Made by a program: the position numbers and the translations under genes
The notes under the pieces: generated by a model
Database searches by the model: none
What the model saw: the letters and a program-made list of their open reading frames with translations, nothing else
What the model was told of the DNA's origin: nothing
Part shown: piece by piece, positions 51,205-61,046 of the stretch
Layout of the letters: every line of letters starts with the position of its first letter
How positions within the stretch are numbered: the first letter of the stretch is position 1
Assembly (NCBI GenBank): GCA_016794565.1
Contig: JAEUHQ010000065.1
Location: forward strand, 1 to 64,000
DNA from: Planctomycetota bacterium
GTDB lineage: Bacteria > Planctomycetota > UBA1135 > UBA2386
DNA length: 64,000 nucleotides
Direction of reading: 5' to 3'

Positions 51205-52644
51205 ATGCCGCCAAGCACCTCGCTCTTCGTCCGCGCGACCTGTGTCGCCGCGCTCGCCGCCGCCGTGGCACCGTCGCAGTCGCCGCCGCCCGGATTCGTC
51301 TACCAGACGCTGTCGGTCGGCAGTCTCGACAGCGTGACCGCGATGGCCTTCCTGCCCGACGGACGGCTGCTCCTGGCCGAGCGGGAGACGGGCAAGATCC
51401 GCGTGTTCGCGGATGGCGCGCTGCAGGCGACGCCGTGGGCGACGGTCGCGGTCGACGGCGGCGGTTCGTACGCCGAACAGGGCCTGCTCGGCATCGCTGT
51501 CGATCCGGGCTTTCTCACGAGCGGCTACGTCTACGTCTACTACACCGATCCGTCCGGCAGCGAGAACCGCATCGCGCGACTGCGCGACGTCGGTGGTGTG
51601 GGGACGAGCTTCACGGTGTTGACGCCGAGCGGCGCGATCCCGGCGATCCAGTACCACAACGGCGGTGCGATGACGTTCGGCGTCGACGGCACGTTGTTCG
51701 TCGCGACGGGCGAGAGCCTGTTCGGGCCGCACGCGCAGGATCTGAACGACTGGCGCGGCAAGGTGCTGCGCTTCGAAGTGCCGGACCTCACGATCCCCGC
51801 GAGCAACCCGTTCCCGAACAGTCCCGTGTGGTCGTACGGCCACCGGAACCACTTCGGGCTCGCGGTCCATCCGATGACGGGAGACCTCTACCAGACGGAG
51901 AACGGCGGCGGCCTGATGGACGAACTGAACCGCATCGTCCCGGGCGGCAACTACGGTTGGCCGATGGTCGAGGGCTTCGAGCCGACACCGGACCCGGCTC
52001 TCGTCGATCCGATCGCGTGCTACGGGCCGCCGATCGCGCCGACGGGCATGTGCTTCTACTCGGGCAGCCTCTACCCCGACGTGCTGCGCAACGTGTGGTT
52101 CTTGACCGACTACAACCAGGGCGCCGTGCGCGCCGTCGCACTCGACGCGACGGGCGTCGGCGTCGGAGCACAGCTCGTCTTCGACGATCACCCTGGCGCG
52201 GGTTTCGCGGTGACGATGGGGCCCGACGGCAACCTGTGGTTCCTCGCGAACGACAACTACGGCTACGGCGCCGACGAGCTCGGTCGCTACGTCTTCCAGC
52301 CGGGGCCGTGGCCCGGGCTCAACGTCATGTCGGTGTCGAACAAGACGCTCGGCGGCTCGGTCACCGTGGGCATCCACGGGAGCGCCGGCGGCATCGGCGT
52401 CGGCTGGCTGTCGCTCGCGGTCGCGCCGGGCCCGGTGCCGACGCCGTTCGGCGACCTGTTCGTCCCCCTCGACGTGGTGCTGTCGGCGGTGTGGATGGGC
52501 AACGACGACCGCGGCTATCTCGCGTGGCCGGTGCCGTCGGATCGCACGCTGCTCGGCACCACGATCCACGCGCAGGGGCTCCACCTCGACGCGGCGGGCC
52601 AGCTCCTGCTGACCAACGCGACGGACTTCGTCGTTCGCGGTTGA
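51205..52644 (+). CDS. Secreted glucose/sorbosone dehydrogenase-like beta-propeller protein
   Basis: A 479-aa protein from ATG 51205 with a signal peptide (MPPSTSLFVRATCVAALAAAVAPSQ). Residues about 30-370 are a GSDH/SdhA-like six-bladed propeller: MAFLPDGRLLLAERETGKI, GLLGIAVDPGF, HNGGAMTFGVDGTLFVATGE and SYGHRNHFGLA. These suggest a PQQ-type sugar dehydrogenase or a non-enzymatic relative; the catalytic His region is present (GHRNHFG). The last 100 residues are the C-terminal domain shared with other secreted proteins here. It is convergent with glnS. Confidence 0.85.
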   Translation: MPPSTSLFVRATCVAALAAAVAPSQSPPPGFVYQTLSVGSLDSVTAMAFLPDGRLLLAERETGKIRVFADGALQATPWATVAVDGGGSYAEQGLLGIAVDPGFLTSGYVYVYYTDPSGSENRIARLRDVGGVGTSFTVLTPSGAIPAIQYHNGGAMTFGVDGTLFVATGESLFGPHAQDLNDWRGKVLRFEVPDLTIPASNPFPNSPVWSYGHRNHFGLAVHPMTGDLYQTENGGGLMDELNRIVPGGNYGWPMVEGFEPTPDPALVDPIACYGPPIAPTGMCFYSGSLYPDVLRNVWFLTDYNQGAVRAVALDATGVGVGAQLVFDDHPGAGFAVTMGPDGNLWFLANDNYGYGADELGRYVFQPGPWPGLNVMSVSNKTLGGSVTVGIHGSAGGIGVGWLSLAVAPGPVPTPFGDLFVPLDVVLSAVWMGNDDRGYLAWPVPSDRTLLGTTIHAQGLHLDAAGQLLLTNATDFVVRG

Positions 52645-52657
52645 GCGCGGCGCGCGC

Positions 52658-52660
<3 letters not shown>
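52642..52660. terminator. Hairpin containing both stop codons (sugar dehydrogenase-like / glnS)
   Basis: TGAGCGCG (52642-52649), loop GCG, CGCGCTCA (52653-52660): an 8-bp perfect stem. The two stop codons (TGA and TCA) are its outer base pairs. No U-tract. Bidirectional terminator function inferred. Confidence 0.5.
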
Positions 52661-54367
<1,707 letters not shown>

Positions 54368-54477
54368 CGCGGCGAGGACCATCGCGGGCCATCGGACCGA
54401 ATGCAAATCCGGCGCTCGTCGCGGCGGGTGGAACCAGGAACCGACGCCCGGGGATGTCGTGCCGAGGGGGGCACCGG

Positions 54478-54483
54478 CATGAT
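54478..54483 (+). promoter_or_regulatory. -10-like hexamer before beta-helix gene
   Basis: CATGAT lies 6 nt before ATG 54490. It is a weak match to a -10 element; listed because the spacing is the same as before other genes in this window. Confidence 0.25.
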
Positions 54484-54489
54484 GCCTGC

Positions 54490-55593
54490 ATGCGCTACCT
54501 TCGTTCCCTCTCGTGCGCAGCGGCGTTCCTCGGGTGCATGGCGCCGCTCGTGTCCCAGCAGGTGCTCACGGTCGGTCCGGGCCAGACCTACTCGACGATC
54601 GGGGCGGCCGTCACCGCCGCGGCACCCGGCGACACGGTGCTCGTGATCGGCGGCAGCTACCTCGAGAGCATCGACATCTCGAAGCGGCTGCAGGTGGTCG
54701 GTCGCGGCGCGTTGCTGCGGACGCAGTTCCTGCCGCAGATCTCCGTTCGTGTGCACGACCTCGGCCCGAACGATCCGGTCGTGTTCAGCGGCTTCACGCT
54801 GCAGAGCCAGAGCGGGTTCTCGATGGGGATCTCGATCGAGCGCTGCGCTGGACCGGTCGTCGTGCACGACCTGCACAACCAGGGCGGCAGCGAGATGTGG
54901 GGCCTGGGGATCCTCGACTCGACGCAGGTCCACGTCGCACGGTCGTTGTTCTTCTCCGTGAGGGTGACGAACTCCGTGGCGATGTTCGAGCAGTGCGTGA
55001 TGGATCCGTCGAGCTGGGCGTTCGGCGTGTGGGCCACTTCCAGTGTCGTGTCGCTCGTCGCGTGCTCGGCCCACGGCGCCCTCCCCGGAACGCCTGCGGT
55101 GCGCCTCGAGGGTGGCAGCGTGCTGGCGGCGACGATTTCGACGTTGTATCCGGTCGGGACGTCGGCGTTGCCGGGCGTCGACGCGGTCGATTCCGACCTC
55201 GTGCTCCTCGACTCGACGGCGCAGGTCGGTTCGCTTGGCGGCGCGCCGCCCGTCGCCGGAACGGTTCCCGTGGTGCGCGACTTCACGAGCTTGCGTGCGT
55301 CGAGCGATGGCGCCGCGTTGTCGGCACGGGCGCACGGACCGGCCGGCGAGGTGTTCATCACGGCGTTCAGCGCGCTCGCCCCGGCGGTCGCGACTCCGTT
55401 CGGTGTCACCTGGCTCGACCTCACGGCGTTCGGGACCCTGTATGCCGGTGTGCACGACCCGGTGACGCGCGACCACGTCGTGACCCTTGCCCATCCGCCG
55501 ATGCCCGCCGGAACCACGTTCGCGCTGCAGACCATCGGGCTCGGCGTGGACGGAATCCGGCTCGGCGTGCCGACGGCGCTGTCGATGCCGTGA
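54490..55593 (+). CDS. Secreted parallel beta-helix protein
   Basis: A 367-aa protein from ATG 54490 with a signal peptide ([23 protein letters not shown]). Residues about 30-230 resemble pectate-lyase-type right-handed beta-helices ([20 protein letters not shown], then [10 protein letters not shown] and [11 protein letters not shown]). No polysaccharide-lyase catalytic set can be recognised. The final 100 residues resemble the shared C-terminal domain (PLVSARAHG region and VGTSALPG turn). It is the first of four secreted proteins in a row on this strand. Confidence 0.75.
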   Translation: MRYLRSLSCAAAFLGCMAPLVSQQVLTVGPGQTYSTIGAAVTAAAPGDTVLVIGGSYLESIDISKRLQVVGRGALLRTQFLPQISVRVHDLGPNDPVVFSGFTLQSQSGFSMGISIERCAGPVVVHDLHNQGGSEMWGLGILDSTQVHVARSLFFSVRVTNSVAMFEQCVMDPSSWAFGVWATSSVVSLVACSAHGALPGTPAVRLEGGSVLAATISTLYPVGTSALPGVDAVDSDLVLLDSTAQVGSLGGAPPVAGTVPVVRDFTSLRASSDGAALSARAHGPAGEVFITAFSALAPAVATPFGVTWLDLTAFGTLYAGVHDPVTRDHVVTLAHPPMPAGTTFALQTIGLGVDGIRLGVPTALSMP

Positions 55594-55752
55594 CGGGGGT
55601 GGCGAGGAGGAAGGGGGCCCCGGGCGCGTTCTGATCGGGGGCAATCCGCGAACGGGTCGCGGCTGCGCGTCGCTCGTGCAGCACGGCTGCAAGGTCCGGG
55701 ACGAAAGTTCGTCACGGCGCGCGGCCCGGTGCATCCCACGTCGTGGAACCCC

Positions 55753-58308
55753 ATGAACTCGAAGCGCTTCGTCCTCCCGTTCGTCACCGGCGCGATGCTC
55801 GTCGCGGTTGCACGCAGCCAGTGCGACCTCGCCGCGATCCCCGGCGACCCGGTGCGCGACCTGCGCGGCCACGTCGATTCGCTCGCCCTCTTCGATCCCG
55901 ACGGCGCCGCCGGGCCGCTGCCGACGCACCTCGTCGCGGGCGGCACCTTCGACGTGGGCGCCGTCGCGAACGAACACGTCGTGATGTGGAACGGGTCGAC
56001 GTGGGTGAACACGAACGCGCCGTTCGGTGCCGTCACGGCGATGGTTGTCTGGAACAACCTGCTGGTCGCGGCCAGCGAAGAAGTTCTCTGGACGTTCGAC
56101 GGCACCACTTGGAGTCTGCTCGCGGGCGGCGAAGAGGGATCGCCCACCGCGCCGCTGCCCGGGGTCGTGAACGCGCTCGCGACCTGGAACGGCGACCTCG
56201 TCGTCGGCGGGCGCTTCACGCGCATCACCGCGCCGTTCGTCTCGGTGAACGCGAACCACATTGCCAGGCTGAACTCGGCCACCGGCTGGTCGGCGTTCGG
56301 CACCGGTCCGACGACGACCAACATGTCCGGAGCGAACGTGCGCGCGCTCACGGTGTTCAACGGCACGGTGTGGGCGGGGCTCGGCTGCAACACCAACTTC
56401 TCCGGCACCGCGACGCTCCAGTACTGGAACGGCGGCGCATGGACGGCGCAGCCCGGCTGGACCGACCCGATCGACGCCCTCGCCGCGCGCATCGGCACCG
56501 CGATCACGAACTCCTGGATCTTCGCCGCCGCGCACTCGCTGACCACGCCGACGTTCACCGTCGCCGGCTTCAATCCGGTCCTCGGCACGACGAACACGTT
56601 CGCGGCACCGCCCGCCGCGGGCGTCAGCAAGCTCGAACAGATCTTCGTGCGCGGCACCGGACTCACTTCGTACGAGGTCGCGTGCACGATCACGACGAAC
56701 GGCACCGACAAGGTGTGGCGCTGGACCGCGGCGGGCGGCTGGGTCGCGCTGCCGAACCTCACGGACCCCGACGGCGCGGTCACGGCGACGCGCGTCTCCT
56801 ACTTCGGCGGCCGCTACGTGGCCGGCTTCCGTTGCGGCGGCGGTGCGCCCCAGGGGCTGCGGTCGCACGACGCCGCGCTCGCGCAGTGGGTGCCGTGCGT
56901 CGGGAGCGGCTTCGACGACGGCGTGAACTGCGTGTGCCCGGACGGCGCCGAGCTGGTGATCGGCGGCCGGTTCACCGCGATCGGCGGCACCGCGGCGAGC
57001 CGCATCGCGCGCGGCCACGCCGGAGCGTGGCTGCCGCTCGGCAGCGGGTTCGGGCCCTCGCCGTTCGGCGTGCTGGCGGTGGCGAGGCTGGCGAACGGCG
57101 ATCTCGTCGCGGGAGGCGACTTCACGTCGCTCGGCGACGGCACGCCGATGAGCCGCATCGCGCGGTGGAACGGCGTCGCGTGGAGCCAGCTCGGCGGCGG
57201 CGTCGACGGTGCGGTCGAAGCTCTGCTGCCGCTGCCGAACGGCGACCTGATCGTCGGCGGCTGGTTCACGACGGCCGGCGGGCAACCTGCGAGCCGCATC
57301 GCCCGGTGGAACGGCAGCACTTGGGCGCCGCTCGGCGCCGGCTGCAGTTCGGGCGTGAAGGCGCTGCTCCTCGCGGCGAACGGCGACATCGTCGCGGGCG
57401 GCCTCTTCCTCACGGCGGGTGGACTCACTGCGAACGGCGTCGCGCGCTGGACCGGCGCTTCGTGGTCGACCTTCGGCGTGGGCTTCACCGACCAGGTGAA
57501 TGCGCTCACCGAGACACCGAACGGCATCGTCGCGGGCGGTGCGTTCCTGACCTCCGGCTCGCTCTCGACGCGATACCTGGCGCGCTGGACCGGGTCCGCG
57601 TGGGTGCCGTTCGGTCCGCTGCCGCTGCAGCCCGACCGGCCGGTGCGTGCGCTGGCCACGCTGCCCGGCGGGGAACCGGTCGTCGGCGGCGCGAGCTTCA
57701 CCGCGGGGACCGCCGCTTCGACCTGCGCGGCGGTGTGGCGCGGCAACGCGTGGGAGTCGCTGTCGGTCGTCGGCAGCGAGGTGCGCGGCATGGTGATGGC
57801 GGGCGACGGCAGGCTCTGTCTCGTCGGGTCGTTCCGTCGTGCCGGGGCGATCGTCTCGGCGAACGTCGCGACGATCGTGAGTTCGTGCGGCGCCACCGCG
57901 ACGACGTTCGCGGCCGGGTGTGCGGGTTCCGGCGGCGCGAACACGCTCACGGCACTGACCCTGCCCTGGGCGAACGGCACGTTGCGCACGCTGGGAACGG
58001 GACTGCCGGCCGACGCGATCGTGCTGACCGTCACCAGCGTCACGCCCGTCGCACCGGGAGTGCCGTTGTCGCTGTTGTTCGCCGAAGGCGGAACGGGCTG
58101 CAACCTCGGCGTCGTGCCCGACATCCTCGGCATCGTGATCCCGGCGGCGGGGGCTGCGCCGTACGAGTTGTCGCTGCCGGACACCCCGCCGATCGTCGGT
58201 GTCGTCTTCTACCAGCAGATGATCCCGATCGAATTCGATCCGGGCACCGGCGCATGGGTCGCGGTCACCGCGACGAACTCGCTCCGTTTCACGGCGGGCG
58301 GGTTCTGA
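55753..58308 (+). CDS. Secreted repeat protein, paralog 1 of 3
   Basis: An 851-aa protein from ATG 55753 with a signal peptide (VLPFVTGAMLVAVARSQ). After QCDLAAIPGDPV it has many repeats of the type LVVGGRFTR, IARWNGVAWSQLGGG and LPNGDLIVGGWFTTAGG, about 40-50 residues each, the pattern of RAX2-like or delta-60-like beta-propellers. The last 150 residues are the shared C-terminal domain, ending VAVTATNSLRFTAGGF. It is closely related to the next two genes, most strongly to the second. Function unknown; probably surface adhesion or matrix. Confidence 0.85.
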   Translation: MNSKRFVLPFVTGAMLVAVARSQCDLAAIPGDPVRDLRGHVDSLALFDPDGAAGPLPTHLVAGGTFDVGAVANEHVVMWNGSTWVNTNAPFGAVTAMVVWNNLLVAASEEVLWTFDGTTWSLLAGGEEGSPTAPLPGVVNALATWNGDLVVGGRFTRITAPFVSVNANHIARLNSATGWSAFGTGPTTTNMSGANVRALTVFNGTVWAGLGCNTNFSGTATLQYWNGGAWTAQPGWTDPIDALAARIGTAITNSWIFAAAHSLTTPTFTVAGFNPVLGTTNTFAAPPAAGVSKLEQIFVRGTGLTSYEVACTITTNGTDKVWRWTAAGGWVALPNLTDPDGAVTATRVSYFGGRYVAGFRCGGGAPQGLRSHDAALAQWVPCVGSGFDDGVNCVCPDGAELVIGGRFTAIGGTAASRIARGHAGAWLPLGSGFGPSPFGVLAVARLANGDLVAGGDFTSLGDGTPMSRIARWNGVAWSQLGGGVDGAVEALLPLPNGDLIVGGWFTTAGGQPASRIARWNGSTWAPLGAGCSSGVKALLLAANGDIVAGGLFLTAGGLTANGVARWTGASWSTFGVGFTDQVNALTETPNGIVAGGAFLTSGSLSTRYLARWTGSAWVPFGPLPLQPDRPVRALATLPGGEPVVGGASFTAGTAASTCAAVWRGNAWESLSVVGSEVRGMVMAGDGRLCLVGSFRRAGAIVSANVATIVSSCGATATTFAAGCAGSGGANTLTALTLPWANGTLRTLGTGLPADAIVLTVTSVTPVAPGVPLSLLFAEGGTGCNLGVVPDILGIVIPAAGAAPYELSLPDTPPIVGVVFYQQMIPIEFDPGTGAWVAVTATNSLRFTAGGF

Positions 58309-58499
58309 CGATCGGGCGAGAGCCGTCGGACCGCAGGAAGAGCAGGATCCGCGAACGCGGGCGCCGCCGCGTCGCTCGACCGGAGTTCGTGGGTGTCGCG
58401 ATTCCCCTGCTCCGCATGGGGCGCCCGCCCTCGAGCCGGGGCGTTCGTGTTTCCGCGTCACGCCGCCGCACCGCCTGCATCCCGCTTCTGGAGGCAACC

Positions 58500-61046
58500 A
58501 TGCTCCTGTTCCCGCGCCGATCCCTGCTCTCTCTCCTGACCGTCCTGGCGGTCGCCTCCGCGGTTCGTGCCCAGTGCACCCTGTCCGCGCTCCCCGGCGA
58601 TGGCCCGCGCCAGGTGCAGGGGACCGTCGACGCGGTCGCGACGTTCGATCCCGACGGCGCGGGTCCGCTCCCGCTGCAGCTGGTCGCCGGCGGGACGTTC
58701 GACGTCGCCAACGTGCACGGCGAGCACGTCGTGATGTGGGACGGCACGGCGTGGACGCCGACCGGCGCGAACTTCGGCCACGTCTCGCAGCTCATCGTGT
58801 GGAACGGGCTCCTGGTCGCCGCTGCGGAAGAGCTGCTCTACACGTTCGACGGTACGACGTGGAACCTGCTCGCGGGGGTCGAGGAAGGATCGCCGACGGC
58901 GCCGCTGCCCGGTGTCGTCAACGCGCTGACCCTGTGGAACGGAGACCTCGTCGTCGGCGGGCGCTTCACGCGCGTGACGGCGCCGTTCGTGTCGCAGAAC
59001 GCGAACATGGTCGCGAAGCTGAACGCGTCGACCGGCTGGTCCGCGCTCGGCGCCGGCCCGACGACGACGGGGATGACCGGGCCGCAGGTCCGCGCGCTCG
59101 CGATCTTCAACAACACCGTGTGGGCCGGCCTCGGCTGCAACACGAACTTCTCCAACACGCCGACGCTGCAGTTCCTGAACGCCTCGGCCTGGAACTTCCA
59201 GGGCACCGAGGCCGACCCGGTCGACGCGCTCGCGGCGCGCATCGGCCTCGCGATCACGAGCTCCTGGTTGTTCGTCGCACGCCACGCGTTGTTCGCCAGC
59301 TCGGTGTCGCTCGTCGGCATCAACCCGGTGCTCGGCACGACGACGTCGATCACCGCACCGCCCGCCGCCGGCACCGCCAGCATCGACCAGATCTTCGTGC
59401 GCGGCACCGGCGTCAACTCGTACGAGGTCGCGTGCACGATCACGCCTTCGGGGACCAACTGGGCCCGCGTGTGGCGGTGGACCGCGTCCGGCGGCTGGAC
59501 CTCGCTGCCGCTGCTCTTCGTGTCCGGTCCGGTGCGGGTGGGCTACTTCGGCGGCCGCTACGTCGCCGGTGTGCACGGATGGTCCGCCGACCTCGGCAGC
59601 GTGGTCGCCAACGACAGTGTCGCCGGTGCGTGGGTCTCGCTGCTCGGGCCGGGTTTCGACAGCTACGTCCTCGCCCTGTGTCACGATGGCGCCGATCTCG
59701 TGATCGGCGGCCGGTTCACGACCGCCGGCGCCACGGCTGCGAACCGCATCGCGCGCGGCCATCCGAACGCGTGGTCGCCGGTCGGGCAGGGCTTCGCCGA
59801 CGCGGTGCTCGCCGTCGTCCGCATGCCGAACGGGGACCTCGTCGCGGGCGGCAGCTTCCTCACGCTCGGCGACGGCACGCCGATGAACCACATCGCGCGC
59901 TGGAACGGCTCTTCGTGGAGCCCGCTCGGTGTCGGACTCGACGGCGACGTGCAGGCGCTGCTTGCACTGCCGAACGGTGATCTCGTCGCGGCGGGCAAGT
60001 TCCTCACTTCGGGCGCGACGCAGGTCAACTACGTTGCCCGCTGGAACGGCAGCACCTGGTCCTCGCTCGGCGGCGGCTGCAGTTCGTGGGTCTACGCGCT
60101 CGCGCTCGCGGCGAACGGCGACATCCTCGTCGGCGGCACGTTCGGCACGGCGGGCACGACGCCGGCAGTGCGTGTCGCCCGCTGGAACGGCGTCGCGTGG
60201 TCGGGCTTCGGCGCCGGATTGAGCGGGGTCGTGTGGACGCTCGCCGAGACGACCGAGGGGCTCGTCGCGGGCGGCGAGTTCTTGAACTCCGGTGGCGTGC
60301 CGATGCCGCACGTCGCCAAGTGGGACGGCAACTTCTGGCAGCCGCTCGATCCCACTTCGTCGCCGTCGCAGCCGATCGTCGCCATCACCGGGTTGCCGGG
60401 AGGAGGAGTCGTGGTCGGCGGGGCGCAGTTCTCGGTCCCGATCGGCGGATCTCCGGTGAGCACGTGTGCGGCGACGTGGCGCGGGTCGTGGGGTTCGCTC
60501 GACGTGCAGGGCTCCGGCGTCTGGTCGCTGCAAGCCGGCATCGACGGCGGGCTCGCCGTCGGCGGCATCTTCACGAGTGCATTCGGCGATGTCTCCGTGA
60601 ACGTCGCCACGATCGTGACTTCGTGCCCTGCCAGCGCGTCGACGTTCGCGCCGGGTTGCCCGAGTTCGGGCGGTTCGAACACGCTGTCGGCAGTGACGCT
60701 GCCGTGGGCGAACGGCACGTTCCGCGCCGAGGCGACGGGCCTTCCCGCGAACGCGATCGTGCTCGGGCTCACCAGCCTCGTGGGAGTGACGCCGGGTGTG
60801 CCGCTCTCGGCGTTGTTCGCGGAAGGCGTGCCCGGCTGCAACCTGAATGTCGCCCCCGACATCCTCACCGCGCAGTTCGCGGTGGCGGGCAAGGCGTCGA
60901 CGGAGTTCTTCCTCCCGAACGTGCCGCCGATCGTCGGCGTCACGTTCTACCACCAGATGATCCCGATCGAGTTCGACGCGCTCACCGGCGTGTGGATCGC
61001 GATCACGGCGACGAACGCGCTGCAGCTCACCGGGGGGACCTTCTGA
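58500..61046 (+). CDS. Secreted repeat protein, paralog 2 of 3
   Basis: An 848-aa protein from ATG 58500 with GGAGG 5 nt upstream and a signal peptide (LLSLLTVLAVASAVRAQ). The organisation matches paralog 1 over the full length: QCTLSALPGDG, WDGTAWTPTG, LVVGGRFTRVTAPFVS and EVACTITPSG, and the C-terminal domain ending TNALQLTGGTF. The TGA stop (61044-61046) overlaps the start of paralog 3 by one base. Confidence 0.87.
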   Translation: MLLFPRRSLLSLLTVLAVASAVRAQCTLSALPGDGPRQVQGTVDAVATFDPDGAGPLPLQLVAGGTFDVANVHGEHVVMWDGTAWTPTGANFGHVSQLIVWNGLLVAAAEELLYTFDGTTWNLLAGVEEGSPTAPLPGVVNALTLWNGDLVVGGRFTRVTAPFVSQNANMVAKLNASTGWSALGAGPTTTGMTGPQVRALAIFNNTVWAGLGCNTNFSNTPTLQFLNASAWNFQGTEADPVDALAARIGLAITSSWLFVARHALFASSVSLVGINPVLGTTTSITAPPAAGTASIDQIFVRGTGVNSYEVACTITPSGTNWARVWRWTASGGWTSLPLLFVSGPVRVGYFGGRYVAGVHGWSADLGSVVANDSVAGAWVSLLGPGFDSYVLALCHDGADLVIGGRFTTAGATAANRIARGHPNAWSPVGQGFADAVLAVVRMPNGDLVAGGSFLTLGDGTPMNHIARWNGSSWSPLGVGLDGDVQALLALPNGDLVAAGKFLTSGATQVNYVARWNGSTWSSLGGGCSSWVYALALAANGDILVGGTFGTAGTTPAVRVARWNGVAWSGFGAGLSGVVWTLAETTEGLVAGGEFLNSGGVPMPHVAKWDGNFWQPLDPTSSPSQPIVAITGLPGGGVVVGGAQFSVPIGGSPVSTCAATWRGSWGSLDVQGSGVWSLQAGIDGGLAVGGIFTSAFGDVSVNVATIVTSCPASASTFAPGCPSSGGSNTLSAVTLPWANGTFRAEATGLPANAIVLGLTSLVGVTPGVPLSALFAEGVPGCNLNVAPDILTAQFAVAGKASTEFFLPNVPPIVGVTFYHQMIPIEFDALTGVWIAITATNALQLTGGTF